Assembly: GCA_036351675.1 (NCBI GenBank)
Contig: JAZBPO010000418.1
Coordinates: 1-20,810, forward strand
Source of the DNA: JAZBPO01 sp036351675
GTDB taxonomy: Bacteria > Pseudomonadota > Gammaproteobacteria > Pseudomonadales > Azotimanducaceae
Direction of reading: 5' to 3'
DNA: 20,810 nt
The translations under genes were made by a program, and so were the position numbers. This document shows, one piece after another, positions 15,128 through 20,810 of this stretch. A model generated the notes under the pieces. That model searched no databases. It saw only the letters and a list, made by a program, of their open reading frames with translations, and had not been told where the DNA came from. How positions within the stretch are numbered: position 1 is the stretch's first letter; each line of letters starts with the position of its first letter.

Positions 15128-15709
15128 ATGCCCGGCGACGAATCCGACCTGCTTTCCGAGAGCTACGCGTTCGGTGAGTTCGTGCTCGACGCGGAACTCT
15201 GCGAGCTGCGCGGGCCGGCAGGGCGGGTGGAGGTCCAGCGCAAGGTGCTGCGTCTGCTCTTCTTCCTCGCGCGCAACGCGAATCGTGTCGTCGGCAAGGA
15301 AGAACTCCTCGAGGCCGTCTGGCCCGGTACGGTGGTCAGCGAGTCGGTACTCAGCCAGGCCGTGCGCAAGGCCCGTGGAGCGCTCGGCGACGACGGCGCG
15401 ACGCAGCAGCTGATCCGCACCGTTCATGGCCACGGGTACTGTCTGGAGGCGGAGGTGCGGACCCTCCGTCCCGGGGCACCCACGGCGGCGCCGACGGGTT
15501 CGTCCGCCGGGGAGCGGACCGCGTTGCTCACGCCCGCCTTCGACCCCGGGGCGCAGGGCGAGACGCCCGAGCCCGCTGCCGCGGTGCCCGACTTCGGGCC
15601 TCTGCCCGTGAGTCCTCCGGAGCCGCGTCGGGTGCCACGCTGGGTCTGGGCCGTCGCCGGCGGCGCGCTGCTCGCGATCGCGGTTGTCGGCATGGCGATG
15701 CCTGCGTGA
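15128..15709 (+). CDS. ToxR/CadC-like winged-helix regulator with C-terminal membrane anchor
   Basis: A 193-residue protein. An OmpR/PhoB-type winged-helix DNA-binding domain spans about 13-108: YAFGEFVLDAELCELRG, the QRKVLRLLFFLARNANRVV helix, the SESVLSQAVRKARGALGDDG recognition helix and the wing LIRTVHGHGYCLEA. A Pro/Ala-rich linker (112-168) and one helix (about 171-190, WVWAVAGGALLAIAVVGMAM) follow, ending at once. Thus there is no periplasmic sensor domain, unlike ToxR or CadC. The ATG at 15128 gives a normal domain start; the ATG at 15074 is an alternative. Its GTGA overlap with the Blc lipocalin gene indicates coupled expression and probably regulation of a membrane or lipid response. 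There is no kinase partner. Confidence 0.85.
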   Translation: MPGDESDLLSESYAFGEFVLDAELCELRGPAGRVEVQRKVLRLLFFLARNANRVVGKEELLEAVWPGTVVSESVLSQAVRKARGALGDDGATQQLIRTVHGHGYCLEAEVRTLRPGAPTAAPTGSSAGERTALLTPAFDPGAQGETPEPAAAVPDFGPLPVSPPEPRRVPRWVWAVAGGALLAIAVVGMAMPA

Positions 15710-16227
15710 AGCGCGTCGCCCGGGTCCTGCTCCTCGTGCTGACCGGCCTCGGCCTCGCCGGCTGCGTCCGCATCCCGGCCGGCCTCGAGCCGGTCACGGG
15801 CTTCGAAGCCGATCGCTATCTCGGCACCTGGTACGAGATCGCGCGCCTCGATCATTCCTTCGAGCGGGGACTGGAAGCGGTCACGGCGACCTATGCGCGC
15901 CGCGAGGACGGCGCCATCGCGGTCCTGAACCGTGGCCGTGATGCGGCGTCGGGCGAGTGGAGCGAGGTGGAGGGCCGGGCCCGCTTCGTGGACGATGCCG
16001 AGACCGGATACCTGAAGGTCTCCTTCTTCGGACCCTTCTACGGTGCCTACGTGGTCTTCGAACTCGACGAGAGCTACGAGCACGCCCTCGTCAGCGGGCC
16101 GAACCGGAGCTTCCTGTGGCTCCTCGCCCGTGAGCCGGATCCGGACCCGGCGGTCGTCGATGCCCTGGTGGCACGAGCGGCGGCAGCCGGTTTCGAGACG
16201 GAGGCACTGATCTTCGTCCGGCATTGA
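15706..16227 (+). CDS. blc: Outer-membrane lipoprotein lipocalin (Blc)
   Basis: A 173-residue bacterial lipocalin, an eight-stranded barrel that binds fatty acids or lysophospholipids at the outer membrane. The lipobox LAGC has the lipidated Cys at 20. The lipocalin signature GTWYEIARLDHSFERGL begins at about 40 and is followed by VTATYA, FFGPFYGAYVVFELD and the C-terminal SFLWLLAREPDPD segment, all Blc hallmarks. The GTG start at 15706 overlaps the preceding membrane-anchored regulator stop by 4 bp; no strong Shine-Dalgarno is seen, so it probably relies on translational coupling. No Asp at +2 after Cys (it is Val), so outer-membrane sorting is expected. Confidence 0.95.
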   Translation: MKRVARVLLLVLTGLGLAGCVRIPAGLEPVTGFEADRYLGTWYEIARLDHSFERGLEAVTATYARREDGAIAVLNRGRDAASGEWSEVEGRARFVDDAETGYLKVSFFGPFYGAYVVFELDESYEHALVSGPNRSFLWLLAREPDPDPAVVDALVARAAAAGFETEALIFVRH

Positions 16228-16533
16228 GGGCAGCGAATTCGATAGCTTCGCCGTGGACCCGCCTGCGAGTGCGGACGCGAGCACGTGGGACACCTTCCCC
16301 GGCCTCGACGTCGACGAGGGGGTCGCGTGCCGCACCTGCTGCAGCCTCCTCGCCGACGCACACGGTCACATCCGGACGCCGCACTCGGCCTTCGCCGACC
16401 CGAATGCAAGGCCCGACGCGCCGTGGCGTGAGAGCCCGGAGATGCGCGTGCCGTGTCTGTGGGGTGTTCGAAGCCGGGCAGGCAGCGTCCCAGACGTTAG
16501 AATGCCGGCCCCTTCACCGCCGGGAGTTCCGTC
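16228..16533. other. 306-bp stretch without a confident gene
   Basis: Between blc and nudC. A plus frame from GTG/ATG at about 16253 stays open through this stretch with GC-rich third positions and some protein-like segments (CRTCCSLLADAHGHIRTPHS), but it runs on into nudC in another frame and has no ribosome site. It is treated as non-coding or uncertain. TAGAAT at about 16499-16504 could be the -10 for nudC; no good -35 is seen. No T-tailed hairpin is visible after blc. Confidence 0.4.
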
Positions 16534-17469
16534 GTGTCCTTCGTCCACACCTTCGCAGGCAACCCGCTCGATCGCGCCGACAGCAAGCGCCGTGACGAAG
16601 ACTGGCTCGCGGAGGCGGCGCGCTCGGAGCAGGCCCGCTATCTGCCCATGCACCAGCTCAACGTACTGGTCGATGGCCTCGGCGGTGCGCCCCGCCTCGG
16701 CTGGCTCGGCGTCGATGCGCTGCGCTGGCTCGACGTGGACATCCCGCCCGTGTTCCTCGGCCTCGACGCCGCCGGCGCGCCGCACTTCGCCCAGGACATC
16801 AGCCCGGTCCACGATCCGAACCACGAACTGAACCTGCCGGAAGGCTTCTCCTTCCAGGAGTCGCGGGGCGCGGCCATGGGCCTCGAGGGGTTCGAGACGG
16901 GCGTCCTCGCCCAGGCTCGGGCCCAGCTCGGTTGGCACGCGCGACACCAGTTCTGCAGTGTCTGCGGCGGGCGAACGGAGCAGAAGAAGGGTGGCCATCA
17001 GCGCAAGTGCGTGGAGTGCGGAGCGGAACATTTCCCGCGCACGGACCCCGTCGCGATCATGCTCGTCGTCGACGGCGAACGCTGTCTGCTCGGCCAGTCG
17101 CACGGGCCCCTGGTCCGCATCGGCATGTACTCGGCGCTCGCAGGCTTCATCGATCAGGGAGAGTCGATCGAGGAAGCGGTCCGGCGGGAGACGAAGGAAG
17201 AGGCCGGCGTGGACGTCGGCGAGGTGCGCTACCACTCTTCCCAGCCCTGGCCGTTCCCGTCCTCGCTGATGATCGGCTGTCATGGCATCGCCACGAGCAC
17301 GGAGATCAGCATCGACGAGGAAGAGATGCACGACGTCGCCTGGTTCTCGCGCGAGGAGGTGAAGGCGGCGCTCGACGGCTACCACGATTCCCTCAAGGTG
17401 CCCGGCGAGATGGCCATCGCTCATCATCTGGTCCGCGCCTGGGCGCTCGGCGAAGTCGACCTCGGCTGA
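16534..17469 (+). CDS. nudC: NAD(H) pyrophosphatase / RNA deNADding hydrolase NudC
   Basis: A 311-residue Nudix enzyme that hydrolyses NADH/NAD+ to NMN(H) and AMP and, as known for NudC, removes NAD caps from RNA 5' ends. The zinc ribbon is C141-x2-C144 and C159-x2-C162. The Nudix box GX5EX7REUXEEXGU is intact at 204-226 (GFIDQGESIEEAV, then RRETKEEAGV). The NudC-specific SQPWPFPSS follows at 236-244. Length and order are normal for the family. The GTG start at 16534 has GGGAG 7 nt upstream. The genes on both sides are separated by more than 100 bp, so it is probably a single-gene unit. Confidence 0.96.
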   Translation: MSFVHTFAGNPLDRADSKRRDEDWLAEAARSEQARYLPMHQLNVLVDGLGGAPRLGWLGVDALRWLDVDIPPVFLGLDAAGAPHFAQDISPVHDPNHELNLPEGFSFQESRGAAMGLEGFETGVLAQARAQLGWHARHQFCSVCGGRTEQKKGGHQRKCVECGAEHFPRTDPVAIMLVVDGERCLLGQSHGPLVRIGMYSALAGFIDQGESIEEAVRRETKEEAGVDVGEVRYHSSQPWPFPSSLMIGCHGIATSTEISIDEEEMHDVAWFSREEVKAALDGYHDSLKVPGEMAIAHHLVRAWALGEVDLG

Positions 17470-17484
17470 GGCGTGCGTGCTTTC

Positions 17485-17555
17485 CTGAACCGAATCTGAA
17501 CGAAAAATACTTTCAAATCAGTCTCTTGATGCCGATCGGTTCAGAGACCGTTCAG
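17485..17555. promoter_or_regulatory. Inverted pair of 11-bp-spaced CTGAAC direct repeats
   Basis: CTGAACCGAATCTGAAC (17485-17501) holds two CTGAAC copies 11 bp apart. GTTCAGAGACCGTTCAG (17539-17555) holds two GTTCAG copies, also 11 bp apart. The two blocks are reverse complements at 14 of 17 positions and are separated by 37 bp of AT-richer sequence. An 11-bp direct repeat is the binding pattern of OmpR/PhoB-family regulators. The elements lie upstream of the envelope operon (first ATG 17611). GAACGA (17498-17503) also resembles an ECF/sigma-E -35 region. Confidence 0.55.
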
Positions 17556-17610
17556 TGATCCGACTCCAGCATGGGCCCCGAACTCGAGGCGCCCACAAGG
17601 AGGAAGGATC

Positions 17611-18297
17611 ATGGGTTCTCAAGTCAGACGGTCCAGCAGTTCCGGACGGCCTTCCCGGGCCGTACGCAGCTTCCTGAGCGTCGCGACCCTCGCCGGCGGC
17701 GTCCTCGCCGCCTCGAATGCGGCGGCTGGGCACGGCGACAGCTACTACGTCTGGGTGGACGTTCTCGACGTCGATCCCATCGTCCGCGTCGACCACGTCG
17801 ACGAGCCCGTCGAGCGCTGCTACGACGCTCCGCCCTCGCGCCGGTCGAGCGCGAGCTGGCGCGAACCCCCTCGCCGCTACGACGAGCCCTGGCGCCGTGA
17901 GCGCGCCGGCGGCGGCGGTGCCTTCGTGGGCGGCGTCGTCGGCGGTCTCCTCGGTAACCGTATCGGCGACGGCCGCGGCAAGGAGACCGAACTCACGGTC
18001 GCCGGAGCCCTGCTGGGTGCCGCCATCGGCGCGAACGCCGACCGCACCCGGCGCGACCGCTACGACGGCTATGACCGCTATGACCGCTATGACCGCTATG
18101 ACCGCTATGACCGGCGCTCCAGCAGCTGGCGTGCCGAGCCCGTACGGCGCTGCGAGGTGACCTGGGAGTCACGCCCCGTCGAGCGTATCGACGGCTACGA
18201 GGTCGTCTATCGCTACGCGGGCCGGCGCTTCACCAAGGTCGTCGACGACCACCCCGGTGAGCGCATGCGCATCCGCGTCGATCTCGAACCGGCCTGA
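17611..18297 (+). CDS. Exported glycine-zipper 2TM-like envelope protein
   Basis: A 228-residue protein with a signal peptide (LSVATLAGGVLAASNAAA, cleavage near residue 40). A glycine-zipper segment occurs at about 107-146 (FVGGVVGGLLGNRIGDGRGK, then GALLGAAIGANADR), the pattern of 17-kDa antigen/SlyB-like proteins that sit in the outer membrane. A Tyr-Asp-Arg tandem tract follows, then a C-terminal domain (ERIDGYEVVYRYAGRRFTKVVDDHPGERMRIRV) typical of this group. Its ATG at 17611 has GGAGGAAGG upstream. It starts the operon; the next gene is 17 bp later. Role: probable envelope structural or anchoring protein; exact function unknown. Confidence 0.88.
   Translation: MGSQVRRSSSSGRPSRAVRSFLSVATLAGGVLAASNAAAGHGDSYYVWVDVLDVDPIVRVDHVDEPVERCYDAPPSRRSSASWREPPRRYDEPWRRERAGGGGAFVGGVVGGLLGNRIGDGRGKETELTVAGALLGAAIGANADRTRRDRYDGYDRYDRYDRYDRYDRRSSSWRAEPVRRCEVTWESRPVERIDGYEVVYRYAGRRFTKVVDDHPGERMRIRVDLEPA
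18068..18112 (+). repeat. 9-bp tandem repeat, five exact copies, in the glycine-zipper gene
   Basis: GCTATGACC is repeated five times in a row (18068-18112), with a degenerate sixth copy before it (18059-18067). It encodes repeated Tyr-Asp-Arg. The unit is a multiple of three, so gain or loss of copies keeps the frame and only changes linker length. Confidence 0.95.
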
Positions 18298-18314
18298 ACA
18301 GGGAGAAAGGGCAG

Positions 18315-19130
18315 ATGAAACTGACGAAAGCCAGGAGGGGCGTCGCCTGTGCAGCGCTCCTCACGTTCGCCGCCGCTGCGTCGGCGGACCCGGCCGGGCC
18401 GGTGGTCCGTCTCTTCCCCACGACCGTGCTCGAGGACATCCGCGAGACCGGCGCCGTGGCGGAGGACATGGAGAACAACCTCGCGGACGTCATCGCGCGT
18501 CTCGATCTGCAGCAGGAGCTGTGGCGCGAGAGTCTCTGCGAGGGCGCCGACGGCGACGCCGGCTGTGAACGCATCGGTCGCCAGCTCGGTGCGACCTATC
18601 TCGAGATGCTCGATCACATGTCGGAGCGCCTGCCCGAGATGGAGCGGTCCGTGGCGCGCACGCGGGGTTCCCTGGAGAAGCGCCTCCGGGAAGAGGTCGG
18701 CCTGCGTACCACGCCGACGTCCCTGCAGGACGATCTGCTCGGCGACGTGAAGCCTGCCGTCGCGAACACGGCACGACCCGCGCTCCGCGGTCGTTCCGGC
18801 GTGCGCCTCTCGGATCGCTTCCAGCAGTACTACGACCTGGTGGCGACGGGCGGCAGCAGCGCCGGTCAGTCGCTCTCGGTCGTGGCGGCGGACATCTACC
18901 TCGACATGGAGGACGCCGAGTACCTCATCGCGGCGACCCAGCAGGAGATCGCCCGGGCTTCGCTCATGGAGCAGCTCAATCAGTCCTTCGGTCTGATCAC
19001 GCCGCAGATGGCCGCAGTGGTCTCGGGCGTCAAGGAGATCCTCTTCGGCGAGACGCCGGGCGACGGCGTGATCGCCGCGCCGCCCTACGTGATCGGCGAG
19101 TCCGAGTTCGTCAGCCCGCTCGCCTTCTGA
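18315..19130 (+). CDS. Exported helical protein of the envelope operon, unknown family
   Basis: A 271-residue protein with a signal peptide (CAALLTFAAAASA, cleavage near residue 24). The mature protein is predominantly helical and acidic (MENNLADVIARLDLQQEL, LEMLDHMSERLPEMERSV, TQQEIARASLMEQLNQSF), with a short linker in the middle and a C-terminus ending PLAF. It has no membrane helix and no recognised motif. A Gly/Ser-rich turn (VATGGSSAGQSLSVVAADIY) precedes the C-terminal helices. GGGAG and AGG lie before the ATG at 18315. It is 17 bp after the glycine-zipper gene and 20 bp before the lipoprotein gene, so it probably acts in the periplasm with the channel-like proteins downstream. Confidence 0.75.
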   Translation: MKLTKARRGVACAALLTFAAAASADPAGPVVRLFPTTVLEDIRETGAVAEDMENNLADVIARLDLQQELWRESLCEGADGDAGCERIGRQLGATYLEMLDHMSERLPEMERSVARTRGSLEKRLREEVGLRTTPTSLQDDLLGDVKPAVANTARPALRGRSGVRLSDRFQQYYDLVATGGSSAGQSLSVVAADIYLDMEDAEYLIAATQQEIARASLMEQLNQSFGLITPQMAAVVSGVKEILFGETPGDGVIAAPPYVIGESEFVSPLAF

Positions 19131-19150
19131 GACGGAACAGGAGAAGGAAG

Positions 19151-19687
19151 ATGAAGAGATCTCTCGTGCTGTGCCTGCTCGGTGCCTTCGCGCTCGCGGG
19201 CTGTGAATCGACGCCGACGACGGCCCAGTGCACCGGGCGGCTCGGCAATGATCTGGATAGCGCGGCCCGGGAGGCGGAGGAGCGCCTCGCCTCGGGCTGC
19301 ACCTACCATTTCGACGACTACTTCGCCGAGATGCTCTCCCTCGCGGAGGCCAATCCGTCGCCGGAGAACCGCGTGCTGTTCTCGGACTTCCTGGTCGGTC
19401 AGCAGCAGGCGGGGACGATCTCCCGGCGCCAGGCCCGGGCACACTACAACCGCTACTTCGGCGTGAAGTTCGTCTCGCTGCAGGGTGACTACAACACCTG
19501 CTCGCAGACCTGCCCGGTCCGTGAGTCCGTGCTCGCCGACATGCGCACGGAGCTCCAGCACAAGGAGCGCGGCCTGCTCCGGGCGAGCGAGGACAGCGAG
19601 TCCTTCTATCGGGCGGACACGCTCCTGAAGGAAGCGGAGCTCGTGCTCGAAGCGACCTGCCGGGCCTGTGAGGCCGGGGGCATCTGA
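19151..19687 (+). CDS. Cys-rich lipoprotein of the envelope operon
   Basis: A 178-residue lipoprotein. The lipobox LAGC has its Cys at 18. The mature part contains six further cysteines in spaced pairs (QCTG, SGCTYH, TCSQTCPV, TCRACEAG), suggesting disulfides and a periplasmic or outer-membrane location; C-rich ends are not zinc-ribbon-like in context. Otherwise helical (AAREAEERLASG, LLKEAELVLEAT). No family is recognised. Its ATG at 19151 is preceded by GGAG and AAGGAAG. The stop overlaps the next gene's ATG by 1 bp (TGATG), so the lipoprotein and the channel-like protein are translationally coupled. Confidence 0.75.
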   Translation: MKRSLVLCLLGAFALAGCESTPTTAQCTGRLGNDLDSAAREAEERLASGCTYHFDDYFAEMLSLAEANPSPENRVLFSDFLVGQQQAGTISRRQARAHYNRYFGVKFVSLQGDYNTCSQTCPVRESVLADMRTELQHKERGLLRASEDSESFYRADTLLKEAELVLEATCRACEAGGI

Positions 19688-20445
19688 TGAGCGCGGCCGA
19701 CCCCGGCTTCCTGCCCGGCGTGCTCGTCGGTGGTCTTCTCGCGGCGGCGGCGCTCTGGCTCGGCCTCCCACCGGTCCTTCCCGGGTCGGAGTCCGCCGTC
19801 GCGAGTCCTGCCGCGCGCTGGCTGCTGCTGAATCTCGGTGGATCGGTCTGGGCCTTCGGAGCCGTGTTCGCGCTCTGGGCCTGGCATCTGTCGACGCTGC
19901 GTCGCTGCCTCGACGTGGGCTCGCCGGGACAGGATCGCAGCGGTCGGCTCGTGCAGCTCGATCAGCTCTCGGAGGTCTGGGCCCATCTGTTCGTCGGCAT
20001 CGGCGTGATCTGGACGGCGATCGGCATGCGCGCGGCGCTGCAGACCACGCTCGGCGATCCGGATGCGGCGCTCGCCGACACGGCCGGCGACGTCCTCCGG
20101 GGACTCGTGGACGGCGGCATCCTGCTCGCGCTCACCACGACGATCGTGGGTGCGGTCGGTGGCTACCTCATGCGGCTCGCGAAGACGCTCTGGGTCGGTG
20201 TGGCGCTTCACGCGCACTACGAAGCGGAGCAGAGCCGGGAGCTGCGGGACCTGCTGGATGCGACGCGTCGCATCGAGTCCTCGATCCGTGGTGCCGAGCG
20301 CCCGCAGGAAGCCGAGCGGACGCGCTCCGGCAGCGAGAACGCCGGCGGACACGCCTGGCTCGACCACGCCGCCGTGCGCCGGCTCGCCACGGCGGCGGCC
20401 GGGTGCCGGACGGAAGGAGCGAAGCGAAGTGAGACGACGGCCTGA
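19687..20445 (+). CDS. MotA/TolQ/ExbB-like proton-channel family membrane protein
   Basis: A 252-residue protein. TM1 is about 8-31, TM2 45-71, TM3 101-119 (LFVGIGVIWTAIGMRAAL) and TM4 141-162 (GGILLALTTTIVGAVGGYL). The TM3/TM4 pair has the small-residue, Thr-containing pattern of the pore helices in ExbB, TolQ and MotA, with a short loop between. The C-terminal 80 residues are a charged cytoplasmic tail. Ion-driven units of this class energise outer-membrane transport, envelope stability or motility, with a second subunit of ExbD/TolR/MotB type. The next gene starts 17 bp inside this one and encodes a single-helix protein that fits the partner role. The call rests on pattern and synteny, not on strong identity. 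Confidence 0.6.
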   Translation: MSAADPGFLPGVLVGGLLAAAALWLGLPPVLPGSESAVASPAARWLLLNLGGSVWAFGAVFALWAWHLSTLRRCLDVGSPGQDRSGRLVQLDQLSEVWAHLFVGIGVIWTAIGMRAALQTTLGDPDAALADTAGDVLRGLVDGGILLALTTTIVGAVGGYLMRLAKTLWVGVALHAHYEAEQSRELRDLLDATRRIESSIRGAERPQEAERTRSGSENAGGHAWLDHAAVRRLATAAAGCRTEGAKRSETTA

Positions 20446-20810
20446 CACGGCGAGTGCAGCGCTCGACGAGAGCCTGCAGGCGGACGTGATGCGCTTCATG
20501 GCGATCATCGCCTTCTGCCTGGTGGCGATCATGGCGCTCGCGCGCAATGCGACACCGCTCGAGGCGGAGCCCGCTGTGGATGCTGCGATGCCGGAGCCGC
20601 CGGCGCCGATCGCGGATCTGCCTGCGCCGGAGGGGCGTGCTCCGGTGGCCGAGCCCGGTGCGCCGGAACAGGCGTCGCCGGCGCCTGCCGAGATCGTCGA
20701 GGTGCCTCCCGCCGCGCCGCTGACGGCGGTGGCCGAGACGGTCGAGGACGCCGTGCCTGCGCCCGAAGTGACAGAGGCACTGATGCCCGAGCCCGAGCCC
20801 GAGCCCGAGC
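20429..20810 (+). CDS. Single-helix anchored Pro/Glu-rich protein, ExbD/TolR/TonB-like partner (partial)
   Basis: At least 127 residues, cut by the window end. Start GTG at 20429 with AAGGAG about 9 nt upstream. A short cytoplasmic N-terminus (VRRRPDTASAALDESLQ) is followed by one helix (about 20-38, ADVMRFMAIIAFCLVAIMAL). The Asp-Val-Met start of the helix matches the position of the proton-path Asp in ExbD/TolR (IDVM in those families). After that comes a Pro/Ala/Glu/Val-rich periplasmic stretch ending in repeated Pro-Glu, the style of the TonB linker. It overlaps the channel-like gene by 17 bp. The C-terminal domain that would settle the family is outside the window. Confidence 0.55.
   Translation, partial: MRRRPDTASAALDESLQADVMRFMAIIAFCLVAIMALARNATPLEAEPAVDAAMPEPPAPIADLPAPEGRAPVAEPGAPEQASPAPAEIVEVPPAAPLTAVAETVEDAVPAPEVTEALMPEPEPEPE
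20786..20810 (+). repeat. CCCGAG hexanucleotide tandem repeat at the window end
   Basis: The 6-bp unit CCCGAG occurs four times plus one base at 20786-20810, encoding Pro-Glu repeats. It runs off the window, so its full length is unknown. In TonB-like proteins such tracts form a rigid periplasm-spanning linker. Confidence 0.9.

Noticed and set aside
15424..16335. A minus-strand frame across blc
   Set aside because: It is antisense to an unmistakable lipocalin and has no protein-like features.
17485..17555. The inverted CTGAAC blocks as a rho-independent terminator of nudC
   Set aside because: The arms are 37 bp apart, the stem is AT/GC mixed with three mismatches and no T-tract follows. An operator arrangement fits better.
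19606..20547. A minus-strand frame opposite the channel-like gene
   Set aside because: It lacks hydrophobic structure, while the plus strand encodes four clear membrane helices and overlaps its neighbours as operon genes do.
17611..20810. A Zorya-type defence system based on the channel-like protein
   Set aside because: No ZorB-like OmpA peptidoglycan domain, helicase or nuclease is present in the window, and the neighbours are envelope lipoproteins and exported proteins.

Overview
The window looks like chromosomal DNA of a very GC-rich (by eye about 70%) Gram-negative bacterium, most likely a gammaproteobacterium. The evidence is the abundance of lipobox lipoproteins, an RND efflux system, an outer-membrane lipocalin, a DUF3619/DUF3106-linked ECF sigma operon and NudC. 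The order-level placement (Nevskiales, Salinisphaerales or Ectothiorhodospiraceae-like) is a guess. No tRNA, rRNA, CRISPR, transposase, integrase or phage gene was found. Codon use is uniform, so nothing looks recently acquired. Extreme third-position GC also creates very long antisense ORFs, which are left out.

Layout. (1) 1-2553: a minus-strand pair, a zinc alcohol dehydrogenase followed by a membrane protein cut by the window edge that looks like the 7-TM half of an AraC-type regulator. Both are divergent from a TetR/LmrA-type repressor, and a 20-bp palindrome touches the dehydrogenase start codon. (2) 2713-6819: a tight six-gene plus-strand operon with an Arg-rich exported protein, a DUF4382/DUF5666-like lipoprotein, an ECF sigma factor, a DUF3619-like membrane protein, a mini-protein and a DUF3106 repeat protein. 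An ECF-like promoter candidate lies upstream. (3) 6850-8814 (minus): a PAS-PAS-HisKA-HATPase-REC hybrid sensor kinase. (4) 8889-14107 (minus): a GntR/FadR-type regulator, RND adaptor and RND permease operon with a sigma70-like promoter and a perfect FadR-type operator. (5) 14136-14928 (minus): two small unknown proteins separated by a spacer with direct repeats and hairpins. (6) 15128-16227 (plus): a ToxR/CadC-like membrane-anchored regulator overlapping a Blc lipocalin. (7) 16534-17469: NudC. (8) 17611 to the end: a plus-strand envelope operon with a glycine-zipper protein, an exported helical protein, a Cys-rich lipoprotein, an ExbB/TolQ/MotA-like channel protein and a membrane protein with one N-terminal helix and a Pro/Glu-rich domain (ExbD/TonB-like), cut by the window edge.

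How the genes fit together. Most of the window concerns the cell envelope and its control: export by RND, lipid carriage by Blc, surface lipoproteins, and several membrane-embedded or envelope-linked regulators (7TM-AraC-like, ToxR-like, ECF sigma with DUF3619-like partner, hybrid kinase). The best candidate for an undescribed system is the last operon. It pairs a proton-channel-like protein and a short anchored partner with a dedicated lipoprotein and exported protein. Upstream of it is an unusual pair of inverted 11-bp-spaced CTGAAC direct repeats.
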